A DNA stretch of 64,000 nt from contig CM055877.1 of NCBI GenBank assembly GCA_029582165.1, forward strand, positions 35,533,249-35,597,248, in the 5' to 3' direction. Under the pieces are notes generated by a model. The model was not told the DNA's origin, did not search any database, and saw nothing but the letters and a program-made list of their open reading frames with translations. Positions within the stretch are counted from its first letter, which is position 1. Each line of letters begins with the position of its first letter. Positions 33,081-43,630 of the stretch are shown one piece after another. Source of the stretch: Portulaca oleracea (taxonomy: Eukaryota > Streptophyta > Magnoliopsida > Caryophyllales > Portulacaceae). The translations under genes were made by a program, and so were the position numbers.

Positions 33081-33125
33081 GAGAGACCCCACTTTGATAG
33101 AGTCCGAACAGGACGAAGGTCAAAG

Positions 33126-33860
33126 TAGCATGAGATGCTAATTGCTTGACGTCTGACTTGAAGATAGATGCCATCGGTGCTCTTTTATGTGGCGACCGGA
33201 AGGTGGATGATGTCGGCGCTGTCGTTGGAGGCCTTTAGGTGGCAACCGTTGGACGACTGATGCTGATGATGTCGTCGGAGACCTTTAGGTGGCAATCGTT
33301 GGACGACTGCTGCTGATGATGTTGATGTCGTTGGAAACCTTTAGGTGGCAACCGTTGGCGACTTTTGTTGGTGATGACAATGTCGTCGGAAACCTTTAGG
33401 TGACGACCGTTGGACGACTACTACTGCTGATGATCATGTCGTCGGAAACCTTTAGGTGGCAACCGTTGGACAACTGATGTTGATGATGGTGTCGTCGGAA
33501 ACCTTTAGGTGGCAACCGTTGGACGACTGTTGTTGATGATGTCGTTGGAGACCTTTAAGTGGTATCCGTTGGACGACTGTTGCTGATGACGTCGTTGGAG
33601 ACGCTTAAGTGGCATCCGTTGGACGACTTTCATTAATGAAGAGGTTGTCAGTAACCTTTAGGTGGCAACCGTTGGATGACTGATGTTGAAGAAGAGGTCG
33701 TCGGTAACCTTTAGGTGGCAACCGTTGGACGACTGACGCTGACGACACCGTTGGAGGCCTTTAGGTGGCAACCGTTGGACAACTGTTGCTGATGATGGTG
33801 CTCTTTTATGTGGCAACCGGATGATGATGCTCTTTTATGTGGCAACCGGATGATGTCTGG
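33126..33860 (-). repeat. E4 tandem array 1 (CCTTTAGGTGGCAACCGTTGG monomers)
   Basis: About a dozen units of roughly 50-60 bp, each with GGAAACCTTTAGGTGGCAACC and GTTGGACGACTG, separated by variable GCTGATGATG stretches. Unit lengths vary. It lies in the 3' region just inside the polypurine tract, the place where Ogre-like elements carry private satellites. Confidence 0.85.
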
Positions 33861-34029
33861 TCCCTTTGTCGGCGACCTGTGAGCTGGTGACTTTTTATGC
33901 GACAGCTTGATGATGGTGGTCCCTTTTAGCGGCGACTTGGTGTCAGTGATGACTCCCTGCACATAAACCAAAGCGGAATGTCAGATCATTTTGAACAATG
34001 GATGGAGATATAGAGAATTACCTGTCTGG

Positions 34030-34435
34030 CTGATTGATGACGATGCCCAACGAATTTTCCCGAGGATGATTGGATTTTCCCGAAGTAATTGGTGGTGCCC
34101 AACGGATTTTCCCAATGTTGATGGTGATGCCCAATGGATTTTCCCGAGGCCGATCGGATTTTCCGATGTTGAAGATGCCCAACGGCTTTTCCCAAGGCAG
34201 ATTGGATTTTCTTGATGTTATTGGCGGTGCCCAACGGATTTTCCCGAGGCGGATCAGATTTTCCCGATGTTGTTGGCGGTGCCCAACGGATTTTCTCGAG
34301 GCAGATCGGATTTTCCCGATGTTGAAGGTGGTGCCCAACGGATTCTCCCGAGGCAGATCAGATTTTCCCGATGTTGAAGATGCCCAACGGCTTTTCTCGA
34401 GGCGGATCAGATTTTCCCGATGTTGATGACTCTTA
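34030..34435 (-). repeat. E4 tandem array 2 (GCCCAACGGATTTTCCCGAGG monomers)
   Basis: About eight units of roughly 50 bp, each holding two TTTTCCCGA-type half-units (CCCAACGGATTTTCCCGAGG and GATCGGATTTTCCCGATG). Different in sequence from array 1. The minus-strand ORF over it is a by-product of the repeat. Confidence 0.85.
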
Positions 34436-34439
34436 TTGC

Positions 34440-35060
34440 TGCGATTGTGCCAAGTTCTGCTGGCGGCTCTGGATAATGGAAATTTGACGTTGAGGAACTT
34501 CACCGAAACCTTGTCGATGACCCTTGTTTTCCTTAAATTTTGCTTCAGGCGCACAGGTTCCAAAATTTCATTGTGGGGAATGGATTCTTGAATTTGCCCG
34601 GTCGTTGATCCGTATTAGTCAAGTGAAGATTCTGTCCTTCGTGTCGGACATGCGTCATTCGTGTCTGGCTGATGATGCGTGAGTTGACTGAATGTTGGTG
34701 CATTCTTGTTGTAAAGGTAACTTGAATTGGTGGGGTGTTGCTCTTGGAGGCTCGAGTGGAGACCTCGTAGAGTGACGCATGAGTGGATGTGGTGACTAAT
34801 GCTCTCTCGGTCTAAATGCACCGATTGAGTATAGCCGGTCTGGCATCCCATGGGTTATTTTTGTGGTTTAAAGAGAAAAAGCCTAATACCACCGATTTAC
34901 GTGCTTCTACGACATATTACATGTCAAGGGAGTGCCCCTGTACATGTAATGCATTATGCCTAAAAAGAATGACTTAATAAGATAAAGTAAAAGTTCATTT
35001 TCCTTCCAAACATTTTAAAGCAAACTAAACTTTTTTCAAGTTTTACCCACTTTAGAAAAA
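34440..35060 (-). other. E4 leader remnant
   Basis: Sequence from about 34690 matches in reverse complement the E5 leader at 43780-43950 (AACCCATGGGATGCC, CTCTACGAGGTCTCCA). The junction between the array side and this leader lies somewhere in 34440-34690; gag and pol were lost there. Confidence 0.6.
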
Positions 35061-35079
35061 CTCCCTGGTGGAGTTGCCA
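35061..35079 (-). other. E4 primer-binding site, degenerate
   Basis: On the minus strand TTGGCAACTCCACCAGGGAG, a diverged form of the TGGCGACTCCACTGGGGA primer site, directly inside the LTR that begins at 35087. Confidence 0.65.
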
Positions 35080-35086
35080 AAAATCC

Positions 35087-36680
35087 TGTGGACATTTTTC
35101 CTCGCCGTACGGGCTTCCGAACGTCCAAGTGGATTGGGGTGTGATTCGGTGATTTGTGCTGGGGTTTAACCTTTGAAGACTCTTTAAGGAATAGTTCCTT
35201 TCAATGCTTTGAATCACCCTCTTGAAGATGCCAAAATAGTGCGAAAGGTGGATGGAAAGAATATGGAAAAGGAGGGTAAAAAGATTGTAGAAAAGGGCTT
35301 TTTGTGAGGTTTTTGGGTTATATGAGGTTAGGATTTTTATGGAGCTTTTAGGGTTTTATAGAAGGATAATGGAAGGTAAGATGGGAATGGAGATAAAAGG
35401 GACTAAAGGAGTGGAGAAATGGGGATAATAATGGTAGGAAGGTGATCGAGAAGGATAGGAAAAAGGTGGGAAAAAGGAATTATTTTTTGTGGGTTTTTAA
35501 GATGATTTTGTGATGTTTTGGGGAGGTTTTATGGGGAATTTATGTAGGGATAAGGAATGATAAGATAAGAGTATGGAATAGAGGATTAAAGAAGAGGGAG
35601 GAATGGAGATTATGATGGTAGGAATGTGGTGGAAAGATGATAGAAAAAGTTTGGGAAAAGGGCTTTTTTATAGTGTTTTTGGGATGTTTTGGGTGTTGTA
35701 AGGCTAGTCTTTTGTGGTGTTTATGTAGGAATGGATAGGATGAGGGTTCAGAGGCTTAAGGTATGATAGGGTAGAAGATTATGGAGGTAAGGAAGTGGTG
35801 GAAAGATGATAGAAGAGGTGGAAGAAAGATGATAAGGATAGAGATTAGAGAATGATGAGAGAATGGATGAATGAGAGTGTAGGAGGGCAAGGATGAGTGA
35901 ATGATTGAGTGAGTTTGGACTTGGCAAGAGCGGGTATTTATAGGTGAAGAAATGCTTAGGAGATTCATGAAAATATAATCACATTCACTCCCATTCAATC
36001 ACATGCAACTTGTGGTCAAATTTCACAGAACACTAGGCAACAAAGGGGGTGTCTTGGAGTGGGCGGTGGAGCTGGAAGGCTGAATCTGGGTGTGGACGGA
36101 GCTCAAGGCCGATCGGCCTTGGGAAAGGGGAAGATGTATCAAGCTCTCGTCCATGTATTCTTAGACGGTGAGGGTTGTAATGAGATGTATTCGAAGTTAG
36201 CTGTTCACACTATGGACGGTGGAGGTTTAATTGCAATCTTTATGCATGTTGTTGTGAGGTCTTGAACTTGAGACCTCTTGGAAGCTTTTTGCATGTGATC
36301 TTTAATTAGATTTTGCATGGCTAGCATGGCTAAATGAAGCTTGATTGCTTATGTAAAGATCATGCATGCAATAGGCTAGGAAATTCACATGTAACGGTGC
36401 ATGTGCTCTCATCCGAACTTGTGCATGTAGGGTGCATGCGCGGAACTGTCTTGGCCCGGCTCTGACTGGGCTTTGGCTTGGCTTTGGCTTCTCTAGTTTC
36501 CTTATTTCCTAATTAAAAATACATAAAAAAGAAATAATAAAAAATTACATTTAAATGTATATAAAATCTATGCTAAAATCCGGTGTCTAAACTAGCTTAT
36601 CTACTGCCTTCTTCTTCTTTATTTCTGCTTCATTTTATATAGGAATGCTATATATTTATGTGCCAAAATCCAGTGTCTAC
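35087..36680 (-). repeat. E4 right LTR (E5/E6 family)
   Basis: Starts TGTGGACATTTTTCCTCG and ends near CCAGTGTCTAC. It matches the E5 LTR in reverse complement at both ends. A perfect palindrome CAAGGCCGATCGGCCTTG is at 36104-36121; the corresponding E5 site at 42347 is imperfect. Purine-rich GATGATGG tract at 35380-35890 and minus-strand TATA box near 35935-35942. Confidence 0.7.
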
Positions 36681-37599
36681 GAAAGGATAAATAAAATCCG
36701 GTGTCTACAAAACATATCGAAATCTATTCTAGAAAGCATGGAAATCTAAAGAGAATGAAGAAATAACCAAAGATGTGCAGAAAACCCTTGAAAGAATTTG
36801 GTAATTGTGGACTTTTGCTCCTCCAACACTGTACCAATCTTGAGTAATCTTCAATCTTTAATTCGCTCTCAACTCTTGATTATTGTTGGATTGTGGAAGA
36901 TGGATGATGGTAGAGATGGAGATGGATGGTATTAAAGGAATAGATGGTGGTGAATGACGGTAGATGAAGGTGGATGAAGATGGATGATGATCAAAATTAA
37001 AACAGCCGAATCTTGAAAATATCTAGCCATTAAGAGCAGTCAGAACGAAAAAATTGTCATAAACATAGTCAACACAGTCCGTGTGGGTTCCAACATGTGT
37101 CGTGTTAATGGTTTCTGGACAAATTGAACTCTCTGGAGGCCAATACGGATCGTGTTGGTTTCAACACGGACCGTGTTCACTATGGAATTTTTTTGGGTCA
37201 TCTTGTTTCGGCCATATCTCCTTCGTCCAACGTCCGATTGTCTTGGTTCTTGACTTTTCGGAAAGCCCTAGGAGTCTAATTTTCAATGGCATAAGCCTCA
37301 AAGTCGTAGAATGTGTGAAAAAATTGGTGAACAAAAGAGTGGACATATATCAACTTTGACACACTTTCTGCTATCTTACTTATAACTCCTTCATCACAAC
37401 TCGGAATTGACCTTATAATATATCATCGGAAAGCTTGATGAATCATGAATGAATGTGAGATTTGGATTTCATATCACGAATCTACACAAATTGAACAAAA
37501 CACTCAGAACTCAGTTAAGATAGAGAAATAAGATCATAAAGATCAATTAAGCACATTGTTCCCCAAATTTCACTATCAAAATGCTTCCAATAATTAGTC
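36681..37599. other. Unclassified LTR-like sequence
   Basis: Begins with a second LTR-like end (CCGGTGTCTACA at 36698-36709), then sequence with a GATGGATGATGG tract (36890-36990) and several imperfect ACACGGxCCGTGT palindromes (37070-37180). These resemble features of LTRs here, and the palindrome matches that of the copia-like LTR at 60306. Its borders and type are not resolved. The short ORF at 37081 does not look coding. Confidence 0.4.
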
Positions 37600-38284
37600 A
37601 CTCTATGCCTTCATCAATGACCTGCTGATGCAATGCAATGGCTAGGAGAATATGTACATGAATGGTACTTTACAATGCATGTGACTCAATATGCAAACAA
37701 CCCCCAGTACCATGCTAGATTAGAATGATGGTTCTCTATGTGTCAGAGCAACTCGACATGCAATTTCAGGACAATGCAGGATAGGTATGGTTTATGACGA
37801 GGCCTGATGGTGGAGACATTGCCTTGGATGACTTGTCTTGCCCTCTTGCTTTGTGGAGATAGGCGAAGTCCCGTTGCAGGTTTTATGAGGGCTTGTGGAG
37901 CCCCCAGTTTAAATGAACTCTTAACTTCTCTTGAGTCGGATGCAATTAGAAACCTATGTGGTCGATTTCTTGTTCTTGATGGATGGGTCTTGCTCAGATG
38001 TGCTTAGAACGGGCCTCGAAATATCTTATCTCGCACTTGCACTAATGACGAAGTCAAAAAAGCTCCGATGGTATGGAAGGATGAAAAGGGTTGGCAAAAG
38101 AGGGTGAGTCTGATTATAGCCATACGGGTTCATGGAGGTTCTTGGTTAAAAAAGAAATGACGGTGGGTTCATGGTCGAATCTGGGTATGTCATGATTGAC
38201 ACATGACCATGTTTCAGCTAAGGCTAGGCGGTCGACAAGGGTTAAGTTAGCTCATAGAAGAAGAGGTAAGGGAATGGATTCGTG
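37600..38284 (-). other. E3 internal 3' region with antisense remnant
   Basis: Matches 29110-29560 in E1. On the plus strand 37807-38007 reads MVETLPW...SPVAGFMRACGAPSLNELL...GRFLVLDGWVLL. It is followed by more plausible antisense coding (APMVWKDEKGWQKR). This is a second copy of the unrecognised antisense protein fragment. Pol is absent between here and gag. Confidence 0.55.
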
Positions 38285-38760
38285 TCATAGGAGGAGAGGT
38301 GGTTGGCTGTCAAGATGTGAAGGTGATCCAAGTCTAACAGTGCTCATTATCTTGGTAAGACTCTCAAGTTTTTGTTTCAAAGCCTTGACGACAGGATTTT
38401 CAGTGACTTCGGGAACTTCTAAGTCTGCCTTGGACTTCCTTTTGAACGACCCTGAACCCCCTGACTCATCCTCTGCAGGTGTTTTGACAAGTTTGGGCTC
38501 AGATTCATACCCATCGGCTTCCACTACATCATCATCTCCTTCAGTATTCAGCCCTAGCTTCTCATTAATCTTGGTTATAGCTTACAATATGTCATCCATC
38601 ACTTGATGTTGCTTATGGAACCTCTTCCCAAACTTCACTCTTGTTCCAAGGAATTGGCAAAGACTAGCCCTTGCATCTTGGTAGAAAGATCCTCTAGCTG
38701 CTTGGAAATGTTAGTTTCAGTGCCTTGGACATGGATCTCCTGGAATCGTTCCTCAGCCAT
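38285..38760 (-). pseudogene. E3 gag N-terminal remnant
   Basis: Starts at 38760 with MAEERFQEIHVQGTETNIS, clearly related to E2 gag (MSGEQFQEIPVQSTEANI). After a stop and shifts it continues with ALKQKLESLTKIMSTVRL, matching ALEQKLESLTKAMSIV of E2. The sequence then ends at the junction with the antisense region. Capsid and nucleocapsid parts are missing. Confidence 0.75.
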
Positions 38761-40510
38761 GGAATGATTTCGAGCTCTGTCTTGGATGGTGAAGGGGTTG
38801 TAGTTCGGATTTGGAACCAGTCGACCAGTGCGTGGGACCTCTGATTCGATTTCAGAAGCAATCTCCTATCTTGCCTATATGGAAATTGGTTAGTGACTCG
38901 ATAGTTAACTCTGAGAGTTACTACCCGATGCATGCATGTCTTAGGAGACCGATATGGGACCCTAATTGACTCGATACCTACATATTGACACTCAAATGAC
39001 TTACCGACTTCTTGAGAGTGCTTGGCCTAACTCTATATGGACCTAACAATAAAACATTATAAAGGGACGAAAAAGGTCAGATATAGCGAGTTGATCATAA
39101 TTAAGTTAGAAAGCACAAGTCAGTGTTTCTCAATATGGATAGGACTAATCCACATGCCGACCATTTTAAGGACAATTCGTAGCTTGGGCCAATGAACTCG
39201 GATAGCTTGGGCTATACTGGCTATTATGCGGACTAGGATAATGTTCAACGAGACTGGCGGTCCATGCTTATCCAACACATGACTCTTTTTTATTTATTTA
39301 CTCAAGGAAAACGAATATTGTAGAGGACTGAATAAAGCCAACAATAAGCGGGTTATAATTAGTTTCTAGGCTTAATTGGTAAAGCCAATATGGTTGGACC
39401 TAATAATGGGCCGACCATAAATGTGATGGACTCAACAATTAAATCTGTAAATTAATTTACTCAAACTTAGTGACTATTATGCAATATAAGACGTTAAACA
39501 TGGTTGAGACTTTAGTCAGATTTTGGACGTTTGTTAAGAGAGCATCGCAAAGGGCCATATAGGATTATCAAAGGCGAGTCAAGTTTTCTTTTTGAACTAG
39601 GACAGTCAACCTTTGTACATGAATGGACCCGACCACTGGGTTAACCATGATGTTTGAGGTTGATTGCCCTAACTGATAAACAAGCCTCTTTTAAGCCAAT
39701 GAACCTTACATGGACTAGAACGACACCTTCTAAACTAGGGTCAACTCTTTTACAACAAAGAAAGGGGAGGGGAACACATATTCACATAGCATGCAACATA
39801 CGGGGTATCCTAAACCAAGGCTCTATATTCATTGATTACTAAGGTTGGGATTGGATGAGGTACCGCATGTTCTCCCTCGGGGCACATCACCCATATAAGG
39901 TATATGGTTAAAATGTGTAAGGTGTTGCTCGTCAGACTTCAAGGAAGACTTGGAGTATAACATGGGTGAGAGGAGAGACCAAATGCTTGGCGATGTAGAG
40001 TGCATCACACAAGTAGTGGCCGCCCGCTCTCGGGTAAAATCCTAGGTTACCTAAACCATCGCTTTTGTGCTACCTTGTCAAAAGATCTGGAAAGTAGCCT
40101 GGTATGCAAAATGCCTAAAAGAATAATAAAATTCTGAAATAAATCAACTTTCTCCCTTTTTGTAACACCCCGAGCATATCGTTAAATGTAGCTTAAAGGG
40201 ATTAAAATGACTACTTATATCACTAAGGTGCACCTCCTTTTATGGTAGCTCATCCGTTGGGAACTCCTCAGTTAAGCGTGCTTGGCTGGGAGTAGTCTCA
40301 GGATGGGTGACCGGCTGGGAAGTTTTCCGAGGCAGCGTGTGAGCGAGAACGAAGCACGCTGGAAAGACTCGTGGTGATTTGTGGGGTCACTCAGCGATCC
40401 TTGAAGCAGTTATCGGTAATATCTGCGGCCCGGGAGGGGCCGGGGCGTTACACTTTTACAATTTCAAAACAACTCGATTTTTTCAAGTTTTGCCCTCTTT
40501 TTAAGTTTAA
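38761..40510 (-). other. E3 leader
   Basis: Homologous to the E2 leader (TAACTCTATATGGACCTAA, GCGAGTTGATCATAA and CCGACCATTTTAAGGACAAT segments). No genes. It contains the solo Cassandra LTR at 40161-40452 and ends at the primer site. Confidence 0.7.
40161..40452 (+). mobile_element. Solo Cassandra LTR with 5-bp TSD
   Basis: TGTAACACCCCG...GGGGCGTTACA, 292 bp, with a 5S rRNA-derived core at about 40247-40325. CTTTT stands on both sides (40156-40160 and 40453-40457). It is a single LTR, the usual product of recombination within one Cassandra element. It is distinct from the array at 17156 (CCCGAGCATATCG start). Confidence 0.93.
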
Positions 40511-40529
40511 GTCCCCAGTGGAGTCGCCA
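40511..40529 (-). other. E3 primer-binding site
   Basis: On the minus strand TGGCGACTCCACTGGGGAC, three bases from the E3 5' LTR. Same type as in E2. Confidence 0.8.
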
Positions 40530-40532
40530 ATC

Positions 40533-42111
40533 AGTAGGACCCCGAAAAATCCCCCCGGCGAGGGAATAGTTTCGAATGTGCTACTAAAATTGTGATTGGG
40601 AGTCGACTAAGGTTGCTTAATCCTTAAATAAGGATATTTTTATTTTATAAATACATTTTTGAGAAGGGGGCTATTATTCGTTAACAACCCCATTTTTATT
40701 ATTAACATACCCGAAGATCCACAAAAATATGTTATTAATGACTAAATACCGACCCATTTCTGAATCCGGGCCAGAGAGAAAGCACATGAGCTGCCAAAGA
40801 GTGCCACAGGATGCATGGCCTATGACAGCACCATGGTTGGACCGGTGCCTCCTCGACCCATAGAAAAATGCATAGAAGTTAGCATAGGCCACATGACCTA
40901 TGCTGATTTCTACGCCCTTTTCTCTCGGGCTAGCCTTGGATTTGTGCAATGGAAGTGTTAAATCATTCATAAGTATTTTTATGTAATAACGTGTATTTTT
41001 AATAATTAAAAAGGTTATAAAGGAGAGTCACCAGCCAGTTTAAGGAAATTGACAAACCGAAAAGTAATAAAAAATGTCTCTGGTCTACGAACCCGAATTC
41101 CGAATCCGGGGGCAAGGTTAAGAATTCGAGAATTAAAGAATTCTTGAATCCGCTTGTTTCAAAACAAACTCTACTAGAATCGAACTTGAAATGAAATGAG
41201 TGGGGAGAAGTTTATTTAATTTGGCAAAATTATATTCCGAACATGCAAAGATTAAAATATGAAGTTTTTACAAAATAATGTACATACAGGAAAACGTGGG
41301 GAACAAAATTACATAATTGGAAAAGAAAAGGATGCAAAAACCTTACTTTGAACCTTGGCGGGGTGGAAGAAAGATTGAACTCCTTGAATACTTGGACTTG
41401 GCGTCAGTTTAGAACTTGAATGAAAGGTTGAGTATTTGAGAGTGGCTAGAAATGGGGTGTATGGATGATAGGATGGCGATAGTGATGATTATTGTAGGAA
41501 AGAATTTGAGAGAGAATTGATAACTGAGAGGGGATGATAGTAAAGAGTGTTAGTGAGAATTGTTGATGAAAGTTGTTGATCATTTGAGGGTGGAATGGAG
41601 GGGTATTTATAGGTAGTGTGTGAGTGATTAAGAAGAAAGGATGAGGAACATGATATGAGGATCATGCCTTTATATGCATGATCATAGGCTATGCGACCTA
41701 TTATGAGATCAAGTCAAGTCGAGTCAAATCAAAGGGGTTATGATCAAGGGATTGGCGGAGAGGATTCTGGCGCCAAAAAACGAATGCAATTGCATAGGCC
41801 ATGCGGCCTATGACATGCAATCACACGGACTGCTGACATGGTAGCGAGGCAGTGGGCTGGGTTTTAACAGTATAGGCCATGCGACCTATGCTTGTTTTCC
41901 TGGGCTCGGCCCGCTAGTTGGGCCTGTATGGGAGGCCCGTAGGCTATGCGGTCTACGCGTCTTAATGATGGGCGGGACTAGGCTTTCTGGGCCAATCTTG
42001 ATGGTGCCATAGGCCTAGTGGCCCACGCCAGCTCTTGGGCCGCAGTTTATTAGGCTTTGGCGGACCGAGTTTGATCTTTTGAATCCGTCGGTGCAAATCC
42101 CGGTGTCTACA
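40533..42111 (-). repeat. E3 5' LTR
   Basis: About 1.58 kb; the first base is A instead of the expected T. Minus-strand TATA box at 41603-41610. Palindromes with the core AGGCCATGCGGCCT or variants lie at 40802-40825, 40881-40904, 41684-41704, 41792-41813, 41871-41890 and 42007-42030. It is followed by the CATGA target copy. Confidence 0.88.
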
Positions 42112-42116
42112 CATGA

Positions 42117-43604
42117 ACATTTTTTATAAAGAGATAATCCATGCAAAAGCTACACAAGGCTTGTTCCAGGAGGTCACAAGTTCGAAGCTTCACAAAAGCA
42201 CTCAAAAACACCACATTAAGCTTGTAAAAGATGCAATTGTCGTCCAGTGTGAAACACCACTTCCCAAGGAAAATATATTCACACATCATCGTCCATGGAT
42301 GCATGGATGAACTAAGGTTCATCCCCTTCTCCTGCTGTAGGCCGATCGACCTTTAATCCGGCCACACTTGGGTTCATTCACCCATGTGTTGCTGACCACC
42401 ATGGACACCCCTTTGCCACCCTAGTGTTCTATGCCGAGGCTGACTGGCATGGACAAATGCATGCATGTACATGTATATCTACACCCTCCTTCAGCTATAA
42501 ATACTATTCCTCTTAAAGCCAAACTCACCAACTAATTCATTCCATCTCTCCCTCACTCATCAAATCATCCTCTCTTCCTGACTTTAATTTTATCATCTCT
42601 CATCTCAAATATCTCATTCTAATCTTCATTCTAGTCATTATATCATTTTCTTATCATCATCATCCTCATTCCTCCACCACCATAAACTTCTAATCCTAAA
42701 CCCTATCGTATCCATTCCTATTCTTATATAAACCCAGAAATAGCCTACCTTAAACACATCCAAACTCCACAAAAAGTATACTTTTCCCTACCCTATCCAT
42801 ACTCTCTTTCTATACCATTTTGGAATCTTGAAAGGAGGCATCTAAGGTCACTACAAGGAGGAACTTTCGAGCAACTTCAAGGCTTGGCAAGGATTCTTCT
42901 TCAACAAGCAAATGTAAGCTTTAAGTGTCTTCCTTTCATGTAAATCAGTGTTGTATATGTACCTTTTCTTTCTTACAATTCATGTAGCATGATCAATGAA
43001 ATAATTCTAAAAAGTTATTATTTATCTCCCTTCCAAACTTTATCAAAAGTGCATTTATAACTTTTAATAGAGTCTTTCCTTTTGTTAGAGGCTAACTCTT
43101 TAGGTTCCTACCTTTCTATTTCGTAGCCTTACCCCCAAATCCATTCTTGGGTTTCGTAGGAAGACTCTTCTTTGTTTTCTTTTTGTAGTTTTTTCTTGGT
43201 TTTTCCTTTAAAAAGTCGGGTGGCGATTCCTTTTCGAAACAAAACACATCGGGTTGATTAAACTATGGTAAAACATGGTTTTACAATATACCGATGCATT
43301 TTTAGGGTTTTCTTTGTATATTTTTAAATAATATTTCCCCAAATTGCTTTCTTCCGAGCCTAACATCTTGTGAGCCTATTTAATTGAATTTATAAAAGTT
43401 TGGAGCAAGTGGATGTTCACTCTTAGAGGTTTAATTTAATCACTCATAAAATACCTAAAGGGAAAGTAATTTTAGAACTATTATTCATGAAATGTGCGAT
43501 CAATTTCTTAAAGGTTTGTTAAAGTTCAAACCCCAGCACAAACCTCCAAAACCCCAATCCCATAGACGTTCAGGAAGTCTGAGCGACGAGGAAAAATTTC
43601 CACA
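42117..43604 (+). mobile_element. E5 5' LTR, right fragment
   Basis: Continues the LTR from 29736. Plus-strand TATA box TATAAATA at 42496-42503, a C/T-rich stretch after it, and the end TTTCCACA at 43604. A weak palindrome (AGGCCGATCGACCT) lies near 42350. Total LTR length is about 1.66 kb. Confidence 0.82.
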
Positions 43605-43611
43605 GGATTTT

Positions 43612-43630
43612 TGGCGACTCCACTGGGGAG
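43612..43630 (+). other. E5 primer-binding site
   Basis: TGGCGACTCCACTGGGGAG, seven bases after the LTR end. Same tRNA-Arg type as in E2 and E3, but on the plus strand, which shows that E5 is oriented opposite to them. Confidence 0.82.

Larger units (their letters stand above)
31345..36680 (-). mobile_element. E4: internally deleted LTR element with unlike LTRs
   Basis: Left LTR 31345-33080 (TGTAGGACCC...GTGTCTACA), polypurine tract, two tandem-repeat arrays, a short leader, primer site at 35061-35079 and right LTR from 35087. There is no gag or pol. The right LTR (TGTGGAC start) belongs to the same LTR family as E5 and E6, not to that of the left LTR. E4 is therefore a hybrid made by recombination, or two truncated elements joined. 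GATAG precedes the left LTR; GAAAG follows 36680, only a partial match. Confidence 0.65.
29737..42111 (-). mobile_element. E3: Tat-type LTR retrotransposon, rearranged
   Basis: Bounded by CATGA (29732-29736 and 42112-42116). The left LTR (29737 to about 31344) and the right LTR (40533-42111) are clearly the same family (GGACCCCGAAAAATCCC start, GGGGGCTATTATTCGTTAAC block). The interior keeps a primer site, a leader, a decayed gag and a 3' segment, but pol is missing. Its left LTR holds a 0.6-kb MITE and is cut by E4; the last 0.57 kb of that LTR was not found again after E4. The leader contains a solo Cassandra LTR. Confidence 0.82.

Noticed and set aside
34018..34563. 181-codon ORF on the minus strand
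   Set aside because: It spans tandem array 2 of E4 and consists of repeated arginine/serine-rich units; low complexity, not a gene.
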